From: Raphanus sativus
Lineage: Eukaryota > Streptophyta > Magnoliopsida > Brassicales > Brassicaceae
Direction of reading: 5' to 3'
Length of the DNA: 64,000 nt
Assembly (NCBI RefSeq): GCF_000801105.2
Contig: NC_079519.1
Coordinates: 27,379,288-27,443,287 of the forward strand
Of the stretch, positions 10,976 through 21,311 are shown piece by piece. Positions within the stretch are counted from its first letter, which is position 1, and every line of letters begins with the position of its first letter. Under the pieces are notes generated by a model. That model was not told the origin of the DNA, did not search any database, and saw only the letters and a program-made list of their open reading frames with translations. Made by a program: the position numbers and the translations under genes.

Positions 10976-13158
10976 ATGGAAGGGGTCGACGACACAAACC
11001 CGACGTTAACACTAGAAGAAGGCGAAAACAACCCTTTTTCTTCCTTTGACGATAAAACATTAATGATGATGGATCCTTCCTTGATGTTTTCCAGCGATAT
11101 GGGGCCATCTTCATCTTGTTCTCCGGCCAGTTTTTATATGTCTGCTCAGCCAGAGAATTTTCAACATGCTGAAGGAGGAGGAGACGCGGAGGAGATTGGA
11201 GGATTAAGTGATCATAATAAGAATAGTAAAGGGAAAGGGAAGAGATCATCGGCGATGCAGAGGATTGCGTTTCATACGAGGAGTGATGATGATGTTCTTG
11301 ATGATGGTTATAAGTGGCGAAAATATGGTCAGAAATCTGTCAAAAACAATGCTCATCCCAGGTTCTTCTTTTACTTAATTACATCTAATACATTAGTTAT
11401 GTCGTTTAAACATTATATTTGATATCCTTAAAGACACACACTCTTGGTCACGTGTAACCCTTGGTTGGAAACATTAGTTTAACAACCTATAACGATCAAA
11501 TCAAATTGTGTTAGTCCCGTTGCTTTAGGTTATATTACTCGTGTCTTTGAAACTAGGGTGTTTATTTCGGATTGGTTTATCCAAACCGGTTCTTATATTA
11601 AATTATCCAAAATAAAATTGGTACATATAGATAACCAAAACATCTTTTCAAGTAAATATGTCATATCCCATATTAGGATCATTATGTCATATTCTTAACA
11701 TAAACAAAATATATAATAGATTCATATTGGTCTGTTTGTTTCGTTGTTGTGTTAACAACATTTATTTTGGTTTGTATTTTAGTCTGACACATAATCTATC
11801 TTATTAAAACAGAAACATTCTGTTGGACCTAACATTTATTTTGTAAGTTTTTAAATTAAATACACCTTTATATTTTATAGTTAAACATACATTAAATCAC
11901 TTTATGTTCCTTTCTTTATATTACTATCCATGTTTCCAAACAATATACTTATTTCTTTATACTACTATCAATGTTTCCAAACAATATATTTATTTTTCTT
12001 TATACTACTATCAATGTTTCCAAACAATATATTTTTATACTACTATCAATGTTTCCAAATAATACAATAATTAATCTTAGTTATTTTATATCTATCATTT
12101 TCTCTTTAAAATTTTGTAGAAACGTCATAATTTTAAAGTTCACTATCATAAATTGCAAAATAGTGAACTTTAAAATTTCGATTATAAGATTACAAATTAT
12201 GAAGCTATTACAATTTAAATCCAATTAGATTACATATCGGTCATCCATCAGTTCAATCGGTTAGTCTCGGATTTTAGTGATTTTTTAATATGAATATTTT
12301 AAAAACATAAATTGAATTGTCAGATCTCCGGATTAACCGGTATAATCACAATCGGGTTGAATTTAAAAATACTGATTTAAATGCAAAAATATTTTAAATA
12401 CACACTCTTTAAAATTTACCAAAATATTTGTTAAATTATTAGTGAAATTTTTCATCGTAAAATATTCCGCGCTTCAAAAGCGCGGGTCAAAATCTAGTTA
12501 CATGTTATAACTTATCAAACATTTTTAGTCAAAAAAAAAGTTATCAAACATATTTTGGCGACATATCATTTATCCAAATAGTTAAACGTTAATTTGTTTT
12601 AATTGAAAAATCAAAAATGTCAAATGTGTCGATGAATCCGTGATAATGGAACAAACATGATTTGGTTATTGCTATTCGTCTGTAGTTTAGATAATTGTTA
12701 TGCATATCGAAAGTAACCCAAATTTTAACTTAGGAATCAATTTTTAAAATTAAAAATGGATGTACTTAATCTACTTTTTTAGACACTTAATCAATACCCA
12801 AAATCACTGGTTTCTGAAATTATCGCGAATAAAACCTCGTGATCCATATGAATTTTGTTCTTTAAGATTTGACAGAGATTCACTAAACTAGCCCAATAGC
12901 TTCACTAAGACAGTATCATATATGGATTGATTCATTATTCATTTGTTTTGGCAACAACAAAAATACAGCAGGAGCTATTATAGATGCACATACCATACAT
13001 GCAATGTGAAGAAACAAGTGCAGAGATTGGCAAAAGATCCAAAAGTCGTCGTAACAACCTACGAAGGTGTTCATAATCATCCTTGTGAGAAGCTCATGGA
13101 GACTCTCAGTCCTCTCCTTAGGCAACTTCAATTCCTCACCAGAGTTTCTGATTTGTGA
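10976..13158 (+). CDS. WRKY56: WRKY group IIc transcription factor (WRKY56)
   Basis: Two exons, 10976-11361 and 12972-13158, give a 190-residue protein; AtWRKY56 is about the same size. The N-terminal half is acidic and Ser-rich. The WRKY domain follows: DDGYKWRKYGQKSVKNN in exon 1, then the zinc site SYYRCTYHTC and VHNHPCEK in exon 2. The spacing is Cys-x4-Cys-x23-His-x-His, which defines group IIc. The intron interrupts the Arg codon before SYYRC, the usual plant WRKY position. WRKY factors bind W-boxes (TTGAC) in nuclear DNA. The 1610-bp intron is long for this gene because it holds a ~700-bp Helitron (11795-12497). Splice sites are intact, so the gene looks functional. Confidence 0.93.
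11795..12497 (+). mobile_element. Non-autonomous Helitron in WRKY56 intron
   Basis: The 5' end is TCTATCTTATTAAAACAG, the standard Arabidopsis-type Helitron start. The 3' end is a perfect 8-bp hairpin CCGCGCTT-CAA-AAGCGCGG (12467-12485) followed by GTCAAAATCTAG, which ends in the required CTRR. The element sits between A (11794) and T (12498), the expected Helitron target, with no target duplication. It has no Rep/helicase frame. It contains four to five copies of a ~35-bp unit with ACTATCAATGTTTCCAAACA (11920-12065). Confidence 0.9.
11920..12065. repeat. Short tandem repeat inside the Helitron
   Basis: The motif TACTACTATCAATGTTTCCA recurs four to five times, spaced roughly 35-48 bases. Related words (CTACTATCC, ATTTCCAAACA) occur near the 5' end of the Helitron at 16165-17929, so the two elements belong to related families. 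Confidence 0.7.
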
Positions 13159-13289
13159 TTAAATGTTAATTAGTCGTGTAATTAAAGCATGTTAATCTTG
13201 GTTTAATCATTCCATTGACCTCAGTCTCCCAAGGGATAAATGTATAAAACAAATTTGAGATTATAAAATTTTCATGTTCGTTAAGGTGA

Positions 13290-14725
13290 TGTTCCTGAAA
13301 AACCTATAAAAAATCCCATTTTCCTTTAATATCATAAAAAATAATTTTTTTCTTAAAATCATAAAATTATATTTTTTTTCCTGCAAAAACTACAAAAACC
13401 ATCAAATCACATTTTACCCCCACCCCCAAAAAACCACATAATCTTTTTCGTTAAAATCACAAAAGGTATTGTCCGTCAAAATCGTAAAACTATATTTTTT
13501 GCCAACACCGCAAAAAACATAAAGTCACATTTCTTGTCAAAACTGCAAAATCATTGTTTCCACTAAAACTTTAGAGCATTTCTAACCTCACTCCAAAACC
13601 CACTCCAAACTCCATGTTACAGTAAAATCATCTCCAACTCCATTCCAAAACCCACTCCAAAATAGAGTAATAGACATGATTACTCCAAATATAGAGTAAA
13701 CCAACCCATTACTCCAAAATGAAGTTGAACTTTTTTATTTATAAAATAGTCTTTCACATTTAAGTATTTTTGTTTTTATAAAATATTATTATAAATAAAT
13801 ATAATAATGTTATTTTATATATATTACAAATTTTATTATTAATATTTATTAATTATATAAACAGCCATCTAATGAAATATTTTATGCAACAAAAGTATAT
13901 AATATAAAGCAAAAAATATTTGTAGTGAATAATTATAATAATTCTAATGAATTATTTAAGTTGATATGTTATTGTGTTTAAACAATGTAATATAACTTTT
14001 AGTGTATTAAATATTTCATTTTAAACCTTGTTGAGTAATTTTAATGATATAATAGAAATAAAAATGTTACAAAGTGAAAATGGACTGTTTTGTAAATAGT
14101 ATAAATGAAAGAGGATATTACTAATTTTAAAATAAATATAAAACATAAAATATTAAAAATATTCAATTTTGGAGTAGAAAATGGAGTAATACATTGGAGT
14201 AAAACCCTACTCCATTTTGGAGTTACTTCATTTTGAAGTAAAAAATGGAGTAATACATTGGATATGCTCTTAAACACACATTTTACCGTCAAAATCATAA
14301 AACGGAATTCTCCCATCAAAACTGATACAATACATTTTTCCGTAAATCTGTCAAATCACATTTTCCGCTAAACCACAAAAAATTGATGTCATAATCGCAA
14401 ATCTACATTTTTCCGCTAAAACCACAAAAACGCATTTTGCAGCAATCATATTTTTTGAAAAAAAAAAACTTAAAACATATTTTCTGTTAAAGCCTCAAAG
14501 TTACATTTTTCTGTTCCCACTGAAACTACAAACATATATTTTCTACCAAAATTTTAAAATTACATTTTTCACTAAAATTGTAGAATCACATTTTCCTCCA
14601 AAACCGTAAAACTATCTGCTAAAACTATAAAATCATATTTCATGCTAAAATAAAAAAAAATCGGCCAAAATCACAGAACTGTACTTTTCCTCCGACCACA
14701 AAATAATATTTTTGCACCAAAATCA
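13290..14725. repeat. Degenerate minisatellite, AAAACCGTAAAATCACATTTTCC type
   Basis: A ~25- to 30-bp unit of the form (C)AAAA-(C/T)(C/T)GTAAAA(T)CACATTTT(C)C is repeated with heavy drift from about 13290 to 13565 and again from 14270 to 14725. A MITE splits the array. The same unit type, in a much cleaner form, occurs at 19370-19885. Confidence 0.75.
13574..14269. mobile_element. PIF/Harbinger-type MITE with TTA target duplication
   Basis: The left end is GAGCATTTCTAACCTCACTCC and the right end, inverted, is GAGCATATCCAATG. TTA flanks both sides (13571-13573 and 14270-14272), the hallmark three-base duplication. ACTCCAAA and TGGAGTAA words recur through both halves. No open frame, so it is non-autonomous. 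The GAGCA ends match those of the transposase-bearing Harbinger element at 56118-59074, a possible source of transposase. Confidence 0.85.
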
Positions 14726-15233
14726 TATGTTAAATAAATAATAAAAATTAATATAGTTAAGCATAAAATTTAAAATGATCAAATCAAAACAGTAGTGTAT
14801 ATGTCATTTGTTTACTAAAGTCATACATGGAAATTTTATTTAAATGATCCATTTTCTATCTGGATGGAAAAGCCAAAATCCTGAATGACAGATGGACAAA
14901 CAAACGTGCCTAATTAAATCATATCAATCTTGGTTTAATAATTTCATTGACCTCTGTTTCCAAAGAGATGAATGTATAAACCAAATCTGAGATCATAATT
15001 TCATGTTTATTGAAATGATGTGTGTACCACCATCCACTTTTCTTAAATCGTTTTGTTTTCTATATTTTGATCCGTATAGACACAGCTACAGAAAACTCAA
15101 TGATTGAGGACATAACAGAGAAAATGATTGACTGCTTCCTTACAAGAACATTTCAACTTATTTGCTGATACAAATATACGATAAGAGCAAAGATTAAACA
15201 GAGACCAAATCAACATGTATTGCTATTGGGAGC

Positions 15234-18200
15234 CTATGAAGATTGAGAGGGATCAAAAATTTGACCAGCAAACAAAACAGTTCCAGTTGTGTCTTTTCTA
15301 ATTAAGAAAAGAAATGGTTTATTAGCCACAAAATCTATGCTCTTCGGAGGTTCCATACCAAGATAGCAGCCACAAGCTTCATCAGCAGTGGCAGCCGCAG
15401 CTTCAACGCCTGATTCATCTATCTTAATAAAAGCTTTGTGGTACAACGAATTTGAACCCAGTTCCAACTGACTAAAAACATCTGAAACCAAGAACCCGAA
15501 CGAGATCTCAAACTTTGGGATTCTGAATGTCCCAACTTTAACTTCACAACCCGGAACGTGAGCATCCAAGAATCCAGGAGTGGTTGCTATCCTCTCCACG
15601 AGATTGTCCAATCCATCTTTCTTGCGGGGTAGATAGAAATACATAGCGAACGTGCGATTGGTATCACCACGGCCTCCCTGGAAAGGGAGTCTAGCAACCT
15701 TGAAACCATCGTAAGCGGCTATGTATTGGTCCTCACCACTTGTCATGAATGGCACAGACACTGTCGAGCCGTTGAGAAGGTAGAACTTTCTCTTACGTGT
15801 ATCATAATCATCAAATGGGGTTTGCCAAGTGCCCTTGAAGTACAACGCGTTTGCATAAATACGTTCGGTTTTGTTTGTAACGGAACCAGGAGGAAGAAGG
15901 TCCTTGATGAGATCGTTGGTGCGTTCTTGAACCCATGAGTTCACCTCTATACGCACTTCTTCAGACTTCAAAAAATATACAGTAAAAACTCTATGAATTA
16001 ATATTTTATAGACAATAAATATAATAAATTAATAAATTTATTTCTGATGTTATTTTGTCAGTTTACACCTAAAAATACATCTATATTTAAAGTATATTTT
16101 TTATTCATCAATAATCGAATAAGAGCAATATGAAATTTGTGTTTGTAAAATGTAATAATCAATACTAGATTTTGATCCGCACGCCCGTGCAGATGTATAT
16201 TTCAAAAATATATTATTATTTATTTTTCACGTCAATATCAAAGTTGGATAAAAAATTCAAATCTGAAAAACCGAACCGATCACGATCCGGAAGAGTAATA
16301 CCAAACCCAAATCAAAATTGATTAAATATCCAAATTATTCAAAATTTTGATATTTAGACAACCGAAACCATAACCAATTCGAACCAAAGTATTTTAGATA
16401 TCAAAATGTATCCAAAAAGGATTTATATACTTATATATATTAATTATTTTTAGTTTTAATGTATATAAAAACATCCATGATATATATGATAAAAGTATGA
16501 AAATATATAAAAATAGTCAAATATAAATATCTAACATAGTGAAGGTACACTCAAAACACCAAAAATATTTAAATAATTATTGATTTTTGATCCAAAATTA
16601 AAACTAAACCAATTTATATATTAAGTTTAGGTATTCTGACATATGTTATTCAGATTTATTACAATATATTATTTTATTTATAGATTTTAAGAAATTTTAA
16701 TATATGATGAATTTTAAAAAATAATTTAAATGGGTTATCTGAACCCGAAATGAACCCACAAAGATCTGAATATAATCGGACTGAAATTTAGAAATATCCG
16801 AATGGGGCTGAAATTTTTGACTCCGGAAACCCAAAACCCAAACAGATCCGAAACGAACCCGAATGGATACCTGAACGCCCAGCCCTGGTCATAATTCGAA
16901 CTGAAATTTAGAAATATTTGAATGGAACTGAAATCTTTGACTCCTGAAACCCGAAATCCAAACAGATCCAAAACGAACCGTAATGAATACCTGAACGCCC
17001 AGCCCTAGTCACTATTATGTATCATATATATGTCATCATATAATTAATTGTATTGGTCCATCATATAAATAATCATTTAACTAATAGTATTTTATATGTA
17101 CCATCTTATAAATAATCATATATATATTATATTCTTAAAGTTTAATGTGAAATATAAAAACCATAATTTAAGTTGGTATATGGATTTAATTTTTTTATTG
17201 TACTTTTCTTATATATATTGAAAACATTTTTAAATAATGGTTATTGAAAAATATTTTAGTAAAAATAAAATTTTGAATATATGCATATTTTAAATCAACT
17301 TTTGATATAAATCAACTATAAAGTATTATTTTGATTTGAAATATGTTAACAAAATTTAAATTTTATTTTATGATTATTTTAGACAAAACAATGTTTTTAG
17401 GTAATTAGATTAGTCCATTTTGTATATTTTAAAACTGATATAATGGATTTCCAATTTTTATTGATAACATAAGCCATTACTTTTTTCTTCTTGAAACTTT
17501 TATCCATGTTTTAAAATTTATTTTTTTGCATTAGTTTTCTATAAATTATTATTAATTTATGATATTTATTTTTATATAATATACTATTTATATTTCAGTT
17601 TTTGTTTTTATTTTCACCATAAAGAATTGTAAATAAAAAGAATTGTAAATATAGTGACAGAATTGTAAATAAAAAAATATAGAAAGAAAGTTGTTTAATT
17701 TATTGTAAAATTAATGGCTAAATGTTTAATTAAAAAAAGTATTAAATATGTTATTTATGTTTCTAAACAATTCTCATTTGTTATTAATTTATTGAAAATA
17801 CAATGGCTAAATGTGTAAATAAAAAAAAGTACACATCTCTATTATCCATATTTCCAAACATATTTCATTTATTCTACTATCCTTATTTCCAAACAATCCA
17901 AATGTGTAATTCAACTTTAATAATATAGATATATACACCTTAAATCAATTTTACTTTTTGTTTTTTACATAAAAGGGTACTTTTAATTTATAAATCTAAA
18001 AAAAACAAAAATCTCTGTAAACTAATAAAATATTAAATTCTTAATATTATTAATTTTATAATCTTTTTGCTGTAAATATAAATTTCATATTCAAACGTGC
18101 TTTCCAAGATTCTATCTAAATTGTCAACACAGATAAATTTACCTACCTTTGATACGAAATCCACGAGATTGAAAGCAGCTTTGAAGAAATTCTCCAAGAG

Positions 18201-18539
18201 ATCCTTGAGCTTAGGGTCAAGGGAGATAGTTTTCTCGATCCAGACGCCATTGACCGACGAGATCTCTGGCCCGCCGCTGGCGTTACCGCCGGTGTAGACG
18301 AGGGAAACGAGCTCGGTGAAGACGGCGTTGAGCTCATCGGTGGAAGAAGACTTCAGGAAGCAGAGGATCTCATCGGCGACGGAGGGTTCGCTGGGAGCAG
18401 AAGCCACGAGAGTTAGAGCGGAGTATATTGAGGCAGGCGAGAAGACGATGTTAGAGTGTTTGGCCTCTGAGGAGAAGACGTGCCTAGCAAGGAACATGGC
18501 GAGTTCGTTTTGCTTCTTCATTGATTCTTTCGCATCCAT
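15234..18539 (-). CDS. Serpin (SRP3-like, At1g64030 position)
   Basis: Two exons, 18147-18539 and 15234-15965, join in frame (Lys|Ser) to a 374-residue serpin, close to the ~385 residues of Arabidopsis serpins. Serpins trap serine or cysteine proteases by a suicide conformational change. Visible family blocks are NIVFSPASIYSALTLVA, NGVWIEKTISLDP, RIYANALYFKGTW, the hinge ESGVEAAAATADE and the C-terminal SIDFVANKPFLFLIR and GTVLFAGQIFDPS. The hinge has the small residues needed for loop insertion, so an inhibitory role is plausible. The reactive loop beyond it, ACGCYLGMEPP, is cysteine-containing and its P1 residue is not certain. The 2.2-kb intron is mostly a Helitron. Arabidopsis has a serpin cluster here; relics of a second copy lie at 18.7-20.9 kb. 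Confidence 0.92.
16165..17929 (-). mobile_element. Non-autonomous Helitron in serpin intron
   Basis: On the minus strand the element starts TCTATATTATTAAAG (17929 downward) and ends in a GC-rich hairpin region CTGCACGGGCGTGCG followed by GATCAAAATCTAG (to 16165). Flanks are A before the 5' end and T after the 3' end on that strand, the Helitron AT target. Length is 1765 bp with no Rep/helicase frame. Its inner part near 16230-17010 carries a different repeat, described separately. Confidence 0.88.
16760..17008. repeat. 120-bp direct duplication nested in the Helitron
   Basis: Two copies of a ~120-bp unit end CTGAACGCCCAGCCCT at 16877-16886 and 16997-17006 (period 120). Both contain ACTGAAATTTAGAAATAT and AAACAGATCC. 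AGGGCTGGGC at an end resembles hAT-type termini, so a nested hAT fragment is possible. Related (CGAAC)n-like text continues back to about 16260. Confidence 0.65.
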
Positions 18540-18644
18540 TTTTTTAACTTCAACAAGAGAGAGGGGAGAGGTGAAAACTTATTGGGAAAGATAGAGTTGA
18601 CGTGTTTTTATAGTGAACGACTTGACATGAAAAGTTCTAAATAA

Positions 18645-18690
18645 CCCAAAAGTCGTCGTCCCAGGCCTACGAAGGTGATTAAATGTTAAA
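18645..18690 (+). pseudogene. Fragment of a second WRKY56 last exon
   Basis: CCAAAAGTCGTCGT and CCTACGAAGGTG followed by ATTAAATGTTAA match the WRKY56 last exon and stop region (13038-13068 and 13155-13168) with the middle removed. Only ~45 bases remain, just upstream of the serpin start. It is a relic, with no coding capacity. Confidence 0.6.
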
Positions 18691-18739
18691 TACTGCCAGT
18701 GGTCTGATTACTTAAATAATGTATCAGTTTTTTTTTCTT

Positions 18740-18890
18740 CTTGGTACAACGACACATTAAGCCCAAAATCAAAAACATTCAAAGCTTCAAAGTTCAAACC
18801 CGAATTCGATCTTAATACTTTGGAATCTTGAATTCACCAACTTGATCTATGTATCTTGGAATGTGACTATCCAAGAATCCATGAGTAAAA
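18740..18890 (-). pseudogene. Serpin relic, part 1
   Basis: Words such as TTGGTACAACGA, TTTGGAATCTTGAATT and ATCCAAGAATCCA align in order with the minus-strand serpin exon 2 (15438-15575), the segment around the helix before the hinge. The relic is shifted and stop-filled. Together with the relic at 20690-20910 it is the remains of one tandem serpin copy that was split by the hAT-like insert at 19202-20128. Confidence 0.65.
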
Positions 18891-19201
18891 CATTGAGAAA
18901 TGTATATCCCACACACATGGACTAAGGATACACTTTATAAAATGTAAGAACTATGTCAAATTTTTTAACACACATGGATTTGAGATATCTTTGTAGAAAT
19001 ATTCTTAAATACTTTTGTAACAGAAAAAAAGAGATACAATAATTATTACTGATTAAAAATACAAAATATAGATATAAAATTTATGCGTGAAAAAATTGAT
19101 TTCAAGCTTTGTTGCAAGTATTATTGAATATCCAGCCAAAATTTATGCATAATCTCACTATAGGAGTATTATAGATGTTAGGATTGGCAATGGCATGCCC
19201 A

Positions 19202-20128
19202 TAGGGATGTCAATTTGGACATCATGTCATTGGTCACCTATGTCCAAACCCATTTGGATTAAACCAAATTAGACCAACAAATAAAGATGTCCAATTGGAT
19301 TTAACCAATTAGACCCAAATCTAATGGTCTTAATCCAAATGGACATGGACGGCCAAATGATACAAAAATCATAAAATTTTATTTTGAGGAAAAAATCAAG
19401 TTTTCTCTCCAAAACCGTAAATTGAGATTTCTTGACAGAACCGTAAGTTGAGTTTTCCCGTCAAAACCATAAAATGAAGATTTCCCGCCAAAATCTTAAA
19501 ATCGAGTTTTCGAGTTTTCCCGTCAAAACTGTAAATCTAATTTTTCCGTCAAAACTGTAAATCGAATTTTCCCGCCAAAACCGTAAAGTCGAGTTTTCCC
19601 GCCAAAACCGTAAAATCGAGTTTTCCCGTCAAAACTGTAAATTGAGTTTTTCCGTCAAAACTGTAAATCGAGTTTTTCCGCCAAAACCGTTAAATTGAGA
19701 TTTCCCGCCAAAATCGTAAAATCGAGTTTTTCCACCAAAACCGTGAAATCAAGTTTTTTTTTCCAAAACCGTAAAATTGAGATTTCTCACCAAAATCATA
19801 AAATCAAACTTTTAGTTTTCCCGTCAAAACCGTAAAATCGAGTTTTTCCGCCAAAACCGTAAAATCAAGTTTTTTCGCCAAAATCGTATCTATGCTTTTG
19901 AATTAAAAAACAATGAAATTATATTTTTTTTTGTTAAAAATAAATTTTTTGGATTGTTAAAGTAGAGATTGTATTTGGGCTTTGCGGAATGCCCATTTGA
20001 AATGGGCCAATTTGGTCTGGACAATTTGGTCTGGTACAATTTGGGCTTAAAAAAAATAGTGTCCATTTGGACTGGTGTGTCCATTTAGACAGCCCAAATG
20101 GACCCGTACAGCCCAATTGACACCTCTA
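19202..20128. mobile_element. hAT-like non-autonomous element with exact 8-bp target duplication
   Basis: CATGCCCA occurs immediately before (19194-19201) and after (20129-20136) the element. The left end is TAGGGATGTCAATTTGG and the inverted right end is TAGAGGTGTCAATTGGG, a clear inverted repeat. The 8-base duplication and TAGGG-type ends fit the hAT superfamily. Internal sequence near both ends repeats words like CCAAATGGAC and TGTCCAAAT. The core is a minisatellite (19370-19885). No transposase frame is present. Confidence 0.88.
19370..19885. repeat. Minisatellite, ~27-bp unit, inside the hAT-like element
   Basis: About nineteen units of the type GAGTTTTCCCGCCAAAACCG plus TAAAATC. Units alternate between CCGCC/CCGTC and ACCG/ACTG and are clean enough to read by eye. 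No CRISPR-like unique spacers exist; the whole array is unit sequence. Confidence 0.9.
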
Positions 20129-20689
20129 CATGCCCATTCTTCTTTGGATCACACCTTATCTTGCAAGGTGTGTAACATTTAGCTGGAGTCGCTCTTTTAA
20201 TCCTCGCAAGCATTGATATACGATACAATTTTTTATACATGCATTTATGTTGATAGAAGCATATACATGTGCTGAAAATAAAATTGTAAATAAATTTACA
20301 ATAATGAAAGCATTGTAAATTTTCTTTGACACCTGAATTACCATACTGTAAATACTATAACAACACAAAATTTTGAAGTGTAATTTATTTGTCGGTTTGT
20401 GTTTAAAAAAATAGGAAAAAAAACTTTTTTATTTGTTTATTGTAGTGTGAAACACGAGTTCTGGTGATGGTGTTAGGATTGATCAAGACGATTTTTATAG
20501 TAGAAATAGTTTTACCTGAGTTTGGAAATTTGTTAGAAAGTCGCACTGTTAATTTCTTAATCAAGTGTATATATCAATTAATTTTTGTAGACTTAGGTGT
20601 ATTATATGTTTTAGTCATCAAAACAACTATCTTCTATTAATTAAAGTAACTAATTTTTCACATTGTCAATCTTAGCTGACGACCTTGAA

Positions 20690-20910
20690 ACCTTTACAGC
20701 CCTGTCTTGTCGATAAGGGAACCTGATGACCTTGAAACCATCATTAGCCAGTTACATAGTGGTTCTTATAGTTGCTTCGCGACTGGTTCTTATTGTTTTT
20801 CTTCAAAGACTTATAGAACCAGAGCAATTCCATTTTGTTAGGCGTGTAACGGATCCAAGAGGAGGAAGACTTTTGATGAATTATTTGTGTGACGTGAAGC
20901 CTAAGACTTC
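20690..20910 (-). pseudogene. Serpin relic, part 2
   Basis: GACCTTGAAACCATC, TAACGGATCCAAGAGGAGGA and TTGATGA align in order with the serpin exon 2 antisense around 15695-15910. The copy has lost the reading frame. A plus-strand frame across 20726-20950 is a chance opening. Confidence 0.65.
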
Positions 20911-21311
20911 ACCACCATACGTACTTAATTCCGAGTACAAAGATACCTAGTTTTCTTCTAATCAAATGGAGCTAGGGTTCTGCCAATCTTTGACCAATAA
21001 TTTCGTAAGTTTCTAAGCGATACAGCTTGCCGTTTTTTCAAGTTACGTCACAGGAGAACATCAGGGTTTTCATTAAATGTTTTAAGGAAAAGAAACAACA
21101 GTGTATCTCACAGATAATATCTAAGATTCACTCAAAGATACAAAGATTTATATAGTCAGAAATTTCATATTCACTCGGTGAGGGAAAAGATAGGAATAAC
21201 CCTTTTGCCATAAGTGATCCAGAGCAGAAGAAGATGACAGTTTGATTGATGATTAATAACATTCAGCTCAAGCAGCAAAGTGTCTTGAGCCAGGAAACAT
21301 GATTTTGTCTT
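20911..21311. other. Non-coding stretch downstream of TOPP3
   Basis: TOPP3 3' untranslated sequence on the minus strand makes up the right part. Nothing else recognised. Confidence 0.5.

Larger units (their letters stand above)
13159..15233. other. WRKY56-serpin intergenic region
   Basis: This region holds the WRKY56 3' flank (13159-13290), a degenerate minisatellite (13290-14725), a Harbinger MITE inside it (13574-14269), and a second diverged copy of the WRKY56 3' flank at 14905-15030. The latter shares ATCTTGGTTTAAT, TTCATTGACCTC and ATGAATGTATAAA-type words with 13190-13290. No protein-coding gene is seen. Confidence 0.7.

Noticed and set aside
19370..19885. CRISPR-like array
   Set aside because: No unique spacers; it is a minisatellite in a eukaryotic hAT-like element.
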